Assembly: GCA_963745755.1 (NCBI GenBank)
Contig: CAVUYP010000001.1
Span: 2,790,001 to 2,854,000 of the forward strand
Direction: 5' to 3'
DNA: 64,000 nucleotides
Origin: RHKX01 sp963745755
GTDB lineage: Bacteria > Actinomycetota > Thermoleophilia > Solirubrobacterales > 70-9
Every line of letters begins with the position of its first letter. Within the stretch, counting starts at the first letter, position 1. The notes beneath the pieces are model-generated. The model made no database searches and was not told the origin of the DNA. It saw only the letters and a program-made list of their open reading frames with translations. The position numbers and the translations under genes are program-made. This document shows positions 8,669-16,471 of the stretch, one piece after another.

Positions 8669-8893
8669 ATGGCGACGCTTCTCGGCATAGTTCAGGTCCT
8701 GGTCTCGATCATCCTCATGTTCCTGGTGCTGCTGCACTCGGGCAAGGACGCCGGCCTCTCCGGCGCATTCGGGATCGGCGGCGGTGGCAGTTCGTTCGGC
8801 GGCGGATCGCTCGTCGAGCGCAACCTCGATCGCTGGACGATCTTCTTTGCGGTGCTCTTCGTCGTCAACACGATCGTCCTGCTCAAGATCTGA
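8669..8893 (+). CDS. secG: Protein translocase subunit SecG
   Basis: A 74-residue inner-membrane subunit of the SecYEG channel. It shows two transmembrane helices (residues 4-22 and 53-72) joined by the Gly/Ser-rich loop typical of SecG (FGIGGGGSSFGGGS), with the conserved LHSGKDAGLSG segment after helix 1. It begins at ATG 8669 and its end overlaps the likely start of the next gene. Confidence 0.93.
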   Translation: MATLLGIVQVLVSIILMFLVLLHSGKDAGLSGAFGIGGGGSSFGGGSLVERNLDRWTIFFAVLFVVNTIVLLKI

Positions 8894-9860
8894 GCCGAGC
8901 GCCCGGCCGCTGCGGCGGCGGGCGACGTCGCGCCTCGCCCGGGCGCTGCCGGCGCTGCTCGTCGCCGCGCTGGCCCTCGCCGGCTGCGGCGACGACGGAC
9001 GCGATCCGGCCGCCGGCCGCGCCCCGGCGCCGGAGCCCGGCGGGACGCTGACGATCGCGCTCGCCGACGGCATCGCCACCCTCGATCCGCTGCGGGCGTC
9101 GGACCGGGCCGAGCGCCTCGCCTCGCGGCAGATCTACGAGCCGCTGCGCAGCTGGCAGACCGGTCCGTTCGGTGAGACGCGCCGCCGTCCCGGCATCGTC
9201 CGCTCGTTCCGGGCCGGTCTCGGTCGGACCACCTGGACGGCGGTGCTGCGCCGGGGCGTGACCTTCCAGAGCGGCGAGCCGCTCGATGCCGACGCGGTGC
9301 TGGTCAACGTCGACCGTTGGCTGGCCTCGGCCGCCGGCCGGGCCCTGCTGCCGGCGCTGAAGGCGGCCGACTCGCCGCGGCCGGGACGCGTCCGGTTCAT
9401 CCTCGACCGCTCCGACGGCCGCTTCCCTATGGCGCTCGCGAACCCGCGACTCGGGCTGATCGCGCCGGGACCGCTGGTCGGTCTCGGTTCGTCTCCGGTT
9501 CGCCTCGACGCCGGCGGGACCGGCCCGTTCGAATTCCGCGGACGCGACGGCGGCGCCGTGCTGCTCGCCCGCAACGCGAACTGGTGGGGCTCGACGCTCG
9601 GCCTCGGTCCCGGAGTCGACCAGATCGAGCTGACGAGCGACCCGGTGCCCGGCCACCGCTTCGAGCAGCTGCTCGGCGGCGCCGTCGAGATCGCCGACGA
9701 GCTCGGCGGCAAGGCCGTCGACCGGATCAAGTCGGCGCCGCTCCTCAGCGCCGTCCGTGGAACCGCGGTCACGCTCGGCGTCGAGCGCTCGGTCCGCGGC
9801 ATCGACTCGGCCGCGGCCGTCCAGTCGCTGGCCGACGTCTGGCTGACCGACCTTCGCTGA
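8847..9860 (+). CDS. Short ABC-type solute-binding lipoprotein (SBP_bac_5-like)
   Basis: A lipoprotein signal (basic RRRATSRLARALP, hydrophobic stretch, lipobox LAGC) leads into a family 5 extracellular solute-binding domain. Recognisable segments are GGTLTIALADGIATLDPLRA, LASRQIYEPL, GVTFQSGEPLDADAVLVN and GTGPFEFRGRDGGAVLLARN. The protein ends at about 337 residues, whereas the family is usually 500-600, so the C-terminal lobe is much reduced. The start is uncertain: no ATG or GTG fits and TTG 8847, inside secG, is the best candidate. No permease or ATPase genes are adjacent, so it may act as an orphan binding protein. Confidence 0.72.
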   Translation: MRCSSSSTRSSCSRSEPSARPLRRRATSRLARALPALLVAALALAGCGDDGRDPAAGRAPAPEPGGTLTIALADGIATLDPLRASDRAERLASRQIYEPLRSWQTGPFGETRRRPGIVRSFRAGLGRTTWTAVLRRGVTFQSGEPLDADAVLVNVDRWLASAAGRALLPALKAADSPRPGRVRFILDRSDGRFPMALANPRLGLIAPGPLVGLGSSPVRLDAGGTGPFEFRGRDGGAVLLARNANWWGSTLGLGPGVDQIELTSDPVPGHRFEQLLGGAVEIADELGGKAVDRIKSAPLLSAVRGTAVTLGVERSVRGIDSAAAVQSLADVWLTDLR

Positions 9861-9916
9861 TCGCCGGAACCGGGGCGAGCGGCTGCGGTCTCGCCGGCTC
9901 GAACGAGCGCCGCTGT

Positions 9917-11683
9917 CTATGCGGCGCGGACCCGCCTCGACTTCTCCTGCAGCCTCCGGCTGGCGACCAGCGGGTCCCAGCCGGGGAGGTGCGTCGTCAG
10001 GCGTTCCCGACTCACGAAAACGGTGCCCTCCGCCAGCTCGGAGCGGAGGTCGCGGTCGAGGGCGATCGCGGCGCATTCGAACCCGCCCGACATCGCGGCG
10101 ACGATGCCGTGGCCGGTACGGCTCGAGGCGCCGCCGAGGATCAGGCCGTCGACCTCGGTCCGGTGTCCGGGGCGAAGCGGCCCGAACTGATCGGTCGCGA
10201 GCTCGATCCCGTAGCAGGAGCCTGCCGAGGAGAGCGTGTACCGCGTCTGCGTCATCGGCGTCGCCGCCTCCTTCCAGAGGATGTGCTCGCGGAGCGGTCC
10301 GAGATGTTCCTCGGCCCGGTCGATCAGCTGCTCGGTGATCCGCTCCTTGGCCTCGCGGTAGGCGGGCTGGCGGCTGTACTTGCCGCGCCCGACCTCGTCC
10401 TGGACGCCCCAGGCCTCCGGATCCGCCGTCGCCCAGGTCATCAGCTCGATCGTCGAGCAGCCTTCGGGCGCGTGGCCGCTGCCCCCGGGGTCCTTCGCAC
10501 TCGCCGAGGAGATGTAGACGGGCGGGTCGTCGTCGAGCCTGCCCGCCGCGACGGGCTCGTAGTAGGCCTCCTGGTCGTATCGCGTGTGGAGCCAGTAGTT
10601 GGTCGCGGGCATCCGCTCGGAGATGTCGAAGTCGAGGCCCAGATAGACGTTCACCAGCGGCGTCGCCATCCGGTATCCGGCGACCTGCTCGCGGGTTTGC
10701 TCCGAGACGGCATCGGCGCCGAGGAGCTCCCCGAAGAGGTGCTTGATGTCTCCGGTTGCGACGACCTGTCTCGCTGCGATGCTCTCGCCCCCGGTCAGCT
10801 CCACCCCGGCGATGCGGTGTCGTCCGTCGGCGTCCTCTTCGGTGAGGATGCGGCTGACCTCGGCGCGGGTCCGGACCCGGCCGCCGTGAGCGTGGATGAG
10901 CTCGACGAGTTGACCGACGAGCTCCTGGCCACCGCCTTTGATGTAGAAGGCGCCGTCCTGCATGTAGTGGTCGATCAAGCCCGCATGCATCAGGACCGGC
11001 GTTCGCGAAGGGGGAGTCGCATAGTCGCCGGCCTGCGCGGTCAGCACCCCCCGCGACCGCTCGCTCAGGTAGTGCTCGTCATAGAGCTCGGTCAGCGGGC
11101 GCATGCCCCAGCTCACGACCGTCGGGGCCAGGCGCGCATACTCCTCGAAGTCCGTATTCGGCCCCGGGACCCCGACCCGCCGAAGCTCCTCGATCGATCG
11201 CCGGAGAACACCGATGACCTCGCGGATCCCGTCCTCCTCGAAGGGGAACGTCGCGACCAGGCGATCGCAGTACGCGTCCCAGCCGGCTGGGACCTTGAAC
11301 TCGAGGTCCGGGAAGACGAGGGTGTCGAAGCCATCGCGGTCGAGCTCGGCGAAGCCGATTCGCTCGTCCAGCCCGAGCCCCCGGAGGAGCCGCGACATCT
11401 CGCCGGTTCTGACGCCGCCGATGTAGTGGAAGCCGACGTCGAAGCGCCACCGGTTCTTGCGCTGGAACGTCTGGCTGCAGCCTCCGGCCACGTCGTGCTG
11501 CTCGAGCACGAGGACGGTGCGGTCGTTGACGGCGAGGTACGCGGCCGCGGTTAGACCTGCGAGGCCGGATCCGATCACGATCACGTCCGGCTCCTCGGGC
11601 AGGGGCGGAACCGACTTCTCCCAGCGCGCCGCGGTCGCGGGCGCGTCCGAGCTCTCCCTATACTCATCAATATGACTAGTCAT
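9917..11683 (-). CDS. FAD-dependent phytoene desaturase/carotenoid isomerase-like oxidoreductase
   Basis: A 588-residue flavoprotein of the CrtI/CrtISO/retinol-saturase superfamily. The N-terminal dinucleotide-binding motif is VIVIGSGLAGLTAAAYLA (about residues 34-51), followed by VLEQHDVAGGCSQTF. The C-terminal FAD motif is around DGLILGGASSRTGHGIVAAM. Family members desaturate or isomerise polyenes or reduce retinol; the substrate here is not resolved and no carotenoid gene is close. It faces a PadR-type regulator across a 38-bp AT-rich gap, and its first four codons form a perfect palindrome, suggesting direct control by that regulator. Confidence 0.82.
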   Translation of the reverse strand: MTSHIDEYRESSDAPATAARWEKSVPPLPEEPDVIVIGSGLAGLTAAAYLAVNDRTVLVLEQHDVAGGCSQTFQRKNRWRFDVGFHYIGGVRTGEMSRLLRGLGLDERIGFAELDRDGFDTLVFPDLEFKVPAGWDAYCDRLVATFPFEEDGIREVIGVLRRSIEELRRVGVPGPNTDFEEYARLAPTVVSWGMRPLTELYDEHYLSERSRGVLTAQAGDYATPPSRTPVLMHAGLIDHYMQDGAFYIKGGGQELVGQLVELIHAHGGRVRTRAEVSRILTEEDADGRHRIAGVELTGGESIAARQVVATGDIKHLFGELLGADAVSEQTREQVAGYRMATPLVNVYLGLDFDISERMPATNYWLHTRYDQEAYYEPVAAGRLDDDPPVYISSASAKDPGGSGHAPEGCSTIELMTWATADPEAWGVQDEVGRGKYSRQPAYREAKERITEQLIDRAEEHLGPLREHILWKEAATPMTQTRYTLSSAGSCYGIELATDQFGPLRPGHRTEVDGLILGGASSRTGHGIVAAMSGGFECAAIALDRDLRSELAEGTVFVSRERLTTHLPGWDPLVASRRLQEKSRRVRAA

Positions 11684-11699
11684 AAAATTGACTATATAG
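11671..11699. promoter_or_regulatory. Palindromic operator candidates between the oxidoreductase and PadR genes
   Basis: A perfect 14-bp palindrome, TATGACTAGTCATA (11671-11684), covers the start codon of the minus-strand oxidoreductase. A second palindrome, CTATATAG (11692-11699), lies 8 bp further on. The region is AT-rich in a very GC-rich neighbourhood. Position between a divergent PadR gene and its neighbour suggests PadR operators; that is an inference. Confidence 0.6.
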
Positions 11700-11721
11700 A
11701 AAACGAATCCGGAGCCCGGAC

Positions 11722-12273
11722 GTGGCCTTGAGGCATGCGGTCATGGTTGCCTTGGCGGGCGGCGAGTCCACCGGCTACGAGCTCTCGAAGCGCTTCGACC
11801 ACTCCGTCGCGAACTTCTGGCCCGCCTCCCGGCAACAGATCTACAGGGAGCTCGACCGGCTCGAAGCCGACGGCCTCGCCACTGCCCGCCGGGTTCGCCA
11901 GCAGAAGCGGCCCGACAAGCGCGTCTTCAACCTGACGCCGGCGGGGAGGGCGGCGATCGACGAGTTCGTTCGCGACCGGACTGCGCCGACGGTGATCCGC
12001 GACGACCTGCTGGTCAAGGTGGCAGGACTCGACGCGGCAAACCGCGAGGACGTCGTGGCGGCGGTCAGGGATCGGCTGGTCCACCACGAGGAGAAGCTCG
12101 ATGCCTACCTGCAGCTCCAGGAGGCGGCGCTCGGGGATTCGAGCGAGGAGGCGTTTCTGGCCGGCGGCCCGGCACGGCCCGGGCTCGGACCGTACCTGAC
12201 GCTGCAACGAGGGATCGCGTTCGAGCGGGATTCGGTCCGCTGGACGCGAGAGGTGCTCGGTCTGCTCGAGTGA
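11722..12273 (+). CDS. PadR-family transcriptional regulator
   Basis: The N-terminal PadR winged-helix domain (about residues 1-85) is clear in HAVMVALAGGESTGYELSK, WPASRQQIYRELDRLEADGL and KRVFNLTPAGRAAIDEF. A C-terminal helical dimerisation domain of the Vir-like type follows (about 95-183). PadR proteins usually repress adjacent genes in response to small aromatic or lipophilic ligands. It starts with GTG 11722 and is divergent from the FAD oxidoreductase gene, its most likely target. A bidirectional hairpin terminator lies at its 3' end. Confidence 0.9.
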   Translation: MALRHAVMVALAGGESTGYELSKRFDHSVANFWPASRQQIYRELDRLEADGLATARRVRQQKRPDKRVFNLTPAGRAAIDEFVRDRTAPTVIRDDLLVKVAGLDAANREDVVAAVRDRLVHHEEKLDAYLQLQEAALGDSSEEAFLAGGPARPGLGPYLTLQRGIAFERDSVRWTREVLGLLE

Positions 12274-12293
12274 GCCGGCCGTTTCGGCCGGCT
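12273..12293. terminator. Bidirectional hairpin terminator
   Basis: AGCCGGCCG-TTT-CGGCCGGCT forms a perfect 9-bp stem with a 3-nt loop exactly between the convergent PadR and hydrolase genes, overlapping both stop codons. No clear T tract is present. Confidence 0.65.
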
Positions 12294-14895
12294 ACGGCGT
12301 GCCGGTGTAGTTGTTCGAGAAGCAGTAGCCGGACGCGTCCGCGCAGCTCGGGATCCCGTCGCCGCGCAGGAAGCTGCCCTCCTGCAGCAGGCCGTCGGCG
12401 GCCGCCCGCGGGTAGCCGTGCGGATCGTCGCCGTAACCCCACTCGCTGCGCGGCGGGACGTTGGCGCTCGGCGCCGTCGCCGTCCCCTCCCTGCCGGAGT
12501 CGGAGGGATTGACGAAGCCGACCGGGCCGCCGTCGTAGTAGACGAGCATGCTGCCGCCGGTGTAGGGGAAGCTCGTCACCTCGGGGATGCCGAGGAACGG
12601 ATCGACGTCCCAGTGGCGGCCGGGCTTCAGCGCCGGCGAGTAGACCGACGCGCCGATCGTCCGCGCCTCGACCTCGGCGGTGACGTTGGCGACCTGGTGG
12701 TCGCCGAGCGCCGCCTGCAGCAGCACCTCATGGGGCGGCGTGTTCGCGAGTGGATCGCTGGTCATGTTGTGGGCGTAGCCGTTCGCCTCGCCGCGGTCCC
12801 AGAGCAGCTGGACCAGCGACAGCAGCAGCGGCCGTTCGAGCTCGTCGGGGTAGTTCGAGTAGAGCCCGATGCCGGGGATCTTGAAGTACTCGTCGGAGTC
12901 GACGCTGCGGCGCAGCAGGGTCGAGTAGTTCATCCCGGTGACGTTGAGGACGCCGCGGTCGGCGTCGGGCTCGAGCGCGGTCACGGCGCCGCCCATGATC
13001 GCCCCCTGGCTGACCCCCATGTACTGCAGGCGGGTGTCGTTGCCGGCACCGGTGTCGATCACCGGCTCGTCGCCGTCGCCGTTGTCCATCGCGAAGGCCG
13101 GGTCGGTCGCGAGCCCGGCGGGATGGATCAGGGCGCGGCCGAGGTACATGAAGTTGACGTACCCCTGCTGCATCCGGTCGGCGAGCTTGTTGAAGTTCGA
13201 CATGTCGGCCAGCGATGCGAGCACGGTCGCGAGGTCCTGCTCTGCGAAGCCCTCGAAGTCCATCGCGCACCAGATCGTGTTCTCCTGCTGGGCGATCGCG
13301 GCCTGGCCGGTCAGCTGCGACTGGGTGCCGAGCAGCCCGTGGCCGTAGATACCGACCGCGGCCGGCACGACCGGGCCGGTTCCCGACAGGACCGAGTCGG
13401 GGATCTCGCAGCGGAACTTGACGTCCCGCTTGTAGGCGGGGTTCCACGTGATCTCGCCGTCGCCGTCGTGGGCGAACTCGGCGCCGCTCGGGCAGCCGTC
13501 CTCGTCGAGATAGCAGGGAACCTCGATCGTCCCCTCGACCCGGCGCGCGATCTGGGCCGGGATCCCGCGCTCGCCGGGCGGGATCGTGTCGCCCTGGTTG
13601 AGCACCCGGGTGATCGCCCAGCTCGGCGAGCTGCCCTCGATCGTCCGGTTCGCGAGGTCGGTGTCGCCGAGGCGGGCGAAGGCGTCGTCGCGGATCGTCG
13701 TCGCCCGGCCGGTCACGCTCTCCTCGCTGGCGACGGTGAAGTCCCAGGCCATGTAGAGGCTGCTGCGATCGACGCCGGCCTCGTTGACGAGGTCGTCGAT
13801 GATCGACTCCATGTGCGGGCGGCGACTCTCGACCTCGGGTTGGTCGGTGACGTCGCCGTCGCGGTAGACGCGGAAGCCGATCGGCGCCTCGATCGGTTGG
13901 TCGGCGGCATCCCTGAGGTTGCGGAGGGCGACGATGTAGCGCGCTCCGAAGTCGAAGTTCGCCGCCGGACGGATGATCAGGTTGACCGGGTCGGTGTTGT
14001 CCGGGTTCTCGCCGATGCCGCCGGGACCGTCGTCGCTGGGGTCGACCGAGGTCGGGTTCGAGTCGAGCTCGGCCCAGACCGGCTGTCGCTCGCCGGTCTC
14101 GGCGTTGATGACGATCACCGGCTGGTTCGGGTCGTCGTAGGCGTGCAGGTCGTCCTCGGGGACGAAGCCGGTGTTGTCGAACGCGGCCGGCGTGTCGAGG
14201 CCGGGGATCTTGACCGTGATCAGGTTGCCGGGGCTGAAGCCGTCGGCGCGGTTCATGTCGGTCGGGTCGATGTGGACGCCGTTGATGTTGGCCGGCATCG
14301 ACTCCGGGTTCAGGTCGAGCCGCTTGCCGGTCGCCGTCGCCGGGTCGTCCTTGGTGAAGTAGTCGTTCGGGAAGGGCTGCAGGCAGACGGCCGGATCGAG
14401 GAAGTCGCAGCGGTCGGCGTTCTCGACCGGGACCGGCGTGTACGGCTTCTCGCAGCGGCCGGCGTCGCGCTTGAGGCTGCGGACGTCGACCGCCTTGCGC
14501 TTGTTGCCGCGGATCCGGTAGAGGCCCCTGACCTTGACCTTCTTCGCCCCGCAGCGACCGAGGCGCCGCTTGCCGGCGCCGGTGAGACTCACCCGCACGG
14601 TCCGCTTGATGCGGCGCTTGCCGCGCAGCGTCACCGGCTTGAACAGCCGGCGCCGGTCGGCGTGGCTGGCGGCGACCTTGATCCGGCCGGCGTTCCGGGC
14701 CCGCACCGCGACCTCGAGCTTGCCCTTCGCGAGCAGCCGCTTCTGGCTGCTCGTCTTGATCTTCACCGAGACGGAGGCCTTGCCGCGCTGCGCGCCGGCC
14801 GCGGGTCCGGCCTGCGCGAGCAGCGCCAGCGCGGCGAGCAGGACGAGGAATACGAGCGGCGTCCGCAGTGAGGCCAGGCGGCCGTGATCGAGCAT
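12292..14895 (-). CDS. Large secreted alpha/beta-hydrolase-like protein (867 aa)
   Basis: A signal peptide (hydrophobic residues 10-34, ending AAGA) is followed by a Lys/Arg-rich beta domain (about 35-150) and a long extracellular region. A nucleophile elbow GVSQGAIMGG at about residue 628 follows a plausible oxyanion/His segment (GIYGHGLLGTQSQL), so the protein is probably a serine esterase or lipase. Many Asp-rich turns (DPSDDGPGG, DNGDGDEP) suggest calcium binding or a mineral-like surface. The ATG at 14895 gives a good signal peptide. It is convergent with PadR and divergent from the ice-binding-like gene. The substrate is unknown. Confidence 0.75.
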   Translation of the reverse strand: MLDHGRLASLRTPLVFLVLLAALALLAQAGPAAGAQRGKASVSVKIKTSSQKRLLAKGKLEVAVRARNAGRIKVAASHADRRRLFKPVTLRGKRRIKRTVRVSLTGAGKRRLGRCGAKKVKVRGLYRIRGNKRKAVDVRSLKRDAGRCEKPYTPVPVENADRCDFLDPAVCLQPFPNDYFTKDDPATATGKRLDLNPESMPANINGVHIDPTDMNRADGFSPGNLITVKIPGLDTPAAFDNTGFVPEDDLHAYDDPNQPVIVINAETGERQPVWAELDSNPTSVDPSDDGPGGIGENPDNTDPVNLIIRPAANFDFGARYIVALRNLRDAADQPIEAPIGFRVYRDGDVTDQPEVESRRPHMESIIDDLVNEAGVDRSSLYMAWDFTVASEESVTGRATTIRDDAFARLGDTDLANRTIEGSSPSWAITRVLNQGDTIPPGERGIPAQIARRVEGTIEVPCYLDEDGCPSGAEFAHDGDGEITWNPAYKRDVKFRCEIPDSVLSGTGPVVPAAVGIYGHGLLGTQSQLTGQAAIAQQENTIWCAMDFEGFAEQDLATVLASLADMSNFNKLADRMQQGYVNFMYLGRALIHPAGLATDPAFAMDNGDGDEPVIDTGAGNDTRLQYMGVSQGAIMGGAVTALEPDADRGVLNVTGMNYSTLLRRSVDSDEYFKIPGIGLYSNYPDELERPLLLSLVQLLWDRGEANGYAHNMTSDPLANTPPHEVLLQAALGDHQVANVTAEVEARTIGASVYSPALKPGRHWDVDPFLGIPEVTSFPYTGGSMLVYYDGGPVGFVNPSDSGREGTATAPSANVPPRSEWGYGDDPHGYPRAAADGLLQEGSFLRGDGIPSCADASGYCFSNNYTGTP

Positions 14896-15232
14896 CGAGT
14901 TGTCTCTCCCCAGTTCGGTGAAATCGGTGGACCGCAGCCCGAGCCCCGCTTCCCCGGCCGGGCTCGGCCTGTGACGGCATCACGTATATCAGGTGCGGAA
15001 CACTCCTGTGCCGGTTCGTGTCCCCCGTCGCGGTCCAGGAATCCGCTTGAGATTCAGGCATGCCGACGCATTGCCGATAGGGCTCGTAGCGATGGTCTAG
15101 CCGTTGTGACTTCTTAAGCCGTTAGCCGGGATCAGTCTCGGCCGGCGCGTTCACTAACGACAGCTACTCAGCCGTGGAGCCGAACTCGTCGAGTTAGGCA
15201 AAGCCACGAGCACCTCTACTTCAGGAGATCTC
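14896..15232. other. 337-bp divergent intergenic region
   Basis: No gene is visible here. The part next to the ice-binding-like gene is less GC-rich and holds two direct AGCCGTT repeats (15099-15105 and 15117-15123), a possible response-regulator-type site, followed by a structured leader at 15173-15208. The other side should carry the hydrolase promoter, but I cannot identify a convincing -35/-10 pair. Confidence 0.5.
15173..15208 (+). promoter_or_regulatory. Structured 5' leader upstream of the ice-binding-like gene
   Basis: The RNA strand folds into a three-part stem. CGTGG (15173-15177) pairs with CCACG (15204-15208), GCC (15179-15181) with GGC (15197-15199), and AACTC (15183-15187) with GAGTT (15191-15195) around a GTC loop. 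The internal AAAG bulge gives GGCAAAGCCACG, which loosely resembles part of class I cyclic-di-GMP riboswitches. It ends 14 nt before an AGGAG ribosome-binding site at 15223-15227. The structure is seen; a riboswitch role is not established. Confidence 0.4.
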
Positions 15233-16471
15233 ATGAGATGCACCTCTGCATCATCCCCCGACCCAGCGTCTCGCTCGGCGGTGAGATGGGCGGCCGGCTT
15301 GCCGCGATCGGTCATCCGTCCGCGGGCGATCGGAACGCTGTTCGCTGCGATTGTCGCGATGCTCGTGATTGCCGGTCCCGCCCAGGCGGCCACCGCAATC
15401 GACCTCGGCACCGCCGGGAGCTTCGCGATCGCGGCCGGGTCCGGCGTCACTAACACCGGGCCGTCGGTCGTCAACGGTGACCTCGGCACCTCGCCGAACC
15501 CGTCGGTGACGGGATTCGGCGGTGCGCCGAATGGAACCGTCAACGGCGTCATCCACAGCGCCGACGCGGTGGCCGCATCCGCCCAAGCGGATCTGACCAC
15601 GGCCTACAACAACGCTGCCGGCCAGGGTCCGACGACCACCCTCGCGACCGAGCTCGGCGGGCAGAGCCTCACCCCTGGGGCCTACGACACGAACTCGGGG
15701 ACGCTCGGCCTGACCGGGGCGCTGACGTTGAACGCGCAGGGAAATCCCGACGCCGTCTTCATCTTCAAGGCGGCGAGCACGCTGATCACCGGCTCCGCCT
15801 CCCGGGTGGACCTGATCAACGGGGCTCAGCCCTGCAACGTGTTCTGGCAGATCGGATCCTCGGCGACCCTCGGCAGCGGAACGGTGTTCGCCGGCAACAT
15901 CCTCGCGTTGCAGTCGATCTCGGTCAACAACGGTGCCGCGATCAACGGCAGGTTGCTCGCTCGCAACGGCGCGGTGACGCTGATCAACGACACGATCACC
16001 CGAGTTCCCTGCGGCGTCACACCCCCGACCCCGCCCGGCCCCCCGACCCCGCCCGGTCCTCCGACCCCGCCCGGTCCTCCGAACCCCCCGGGCCCGCCGA
16101 AGCCGCCGCAGGCAAAGGGCCCGACGGCACACGTCAACGTTCCCGGCAACGGCACGGGTACCGGCAAGGGCAGCGGCAGGGGCAAGAGCTGTCTCGCTCA
16201 CGGCTTCCGGGCCAAGGTCGTCGTCCGCGGTGGAGCGAAGATGCGAAGCGTCAAGGTCTACGTCAACGGCAAGCTGATCAAGCGGACCACTAAGAAGCGG
16301 TTCTCGGCTCGAGTCAGAGTCCGGGCGCTGCGGTCGGGGCGGAACATGCTCCGGGTCGTGGCGATCGACGTCAACGGCCGCAGGGATTCCGCCAAGCAGG
16401 GGTTCCGCCGCTGCAAGCCGGCAGCCGCGAACCCGAGCTTCACGGGTCGGGTTGCGGTCTCCGCTCGGTGA
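15233..16471 (+). CDS. Secreted ice-binding-like protein (DUF3494) with Pro-rich linker
   Basis: A signal peptide (hydrophobic LFAAIVAMLVIAGPAQA, about residues 36-52) precedes a DUF3494 ice-binding/adhesin domain. Its hallmark N-terminus is LGTAGSFAIAAGSGVTNTGP, with GDLGTSPNPSVTGF, AYDTNSGTLGLTGALTL and FIFKAASTLITGSASRVDL (about 58-255). A Pro/Thr/Gly linker (about 260-290) joins a basic beta domain (about 310-400: VKVYVNGKLIKRTTKKRF, then LRVVAIDVNGRRDSA). Family members bind ice or act as surface adhesins. AGGAG lies 5 nt before ATG 15233. The stop overlaps the GTG of an L,D-transpeptidase gene, so the pair is coupled. Confidence 0.88.
   Translation: MRCTSASSPDPASRSAVRWAAGLPRSVIRPRAIGTLFAAIVAMLVIAGPAQAATAIDLGTAGSFAIAAGSGVTNTGPSVVNGDLGTSPNPSVTGFGGAPNGTVNGVIHSADAVAASAQADLTTAYNNAAGQGPTTTLATELGGQSLTPGAYDTNSGTLGLTGALTLNAQGNPDAVFIFKAASTLITGSASRVDLINGAQPCNVFWQIGSSATLGSGTVFAGNILALQSISVNNGAAINGRLLARNGAVTLINDTITRVPCGVTPPTPPGPPTPPGPPTPPGPPNPPGPPKPPQAKGPTAHVNVPGNGTGTGKGSGRGKSCLAHGFRAKVVVRGGAKMRSVKVYVNGKLIKRTTKKRFSARVRVRALRSGRNMLRVVAIDVNGRRDSAKQGFRRCKPAAANPSFTGRVAVSAR
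16024..16095 (+). repeat. Four tandem 18-bp units encoding PTPPGP
   Basis: Four near-identical 18-bp units (typical unit CCGACCCCGCCCGGTCCT) encode the proline-rich linker of the ice-binding-like protein. The last unit has diverged to encode PNPPGP. Slippage here could change linker length. Confidence 0.85.

Noticed and set aside
8883..10076. A 397-residue minus-strand frame beginning after secG
   Set aside because: It is antisense to the solute-binding lipoprotein and has only shadow composition.
12418..14871. A 817-residue open frame on the plus strand
   Set aside because: It is antisense to the secreted hydrolase gene and is an Arg/Val/Asp-rich artefact of high GC. The minus-strand product has a signal peptide and an active-site motif.
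16024..16095. The 18-bp repeats as a CRISPR-like or mobile element
   Set aside because: They are in frame and encode the Pro-rich linker. There are no spacers and no Cas genes.
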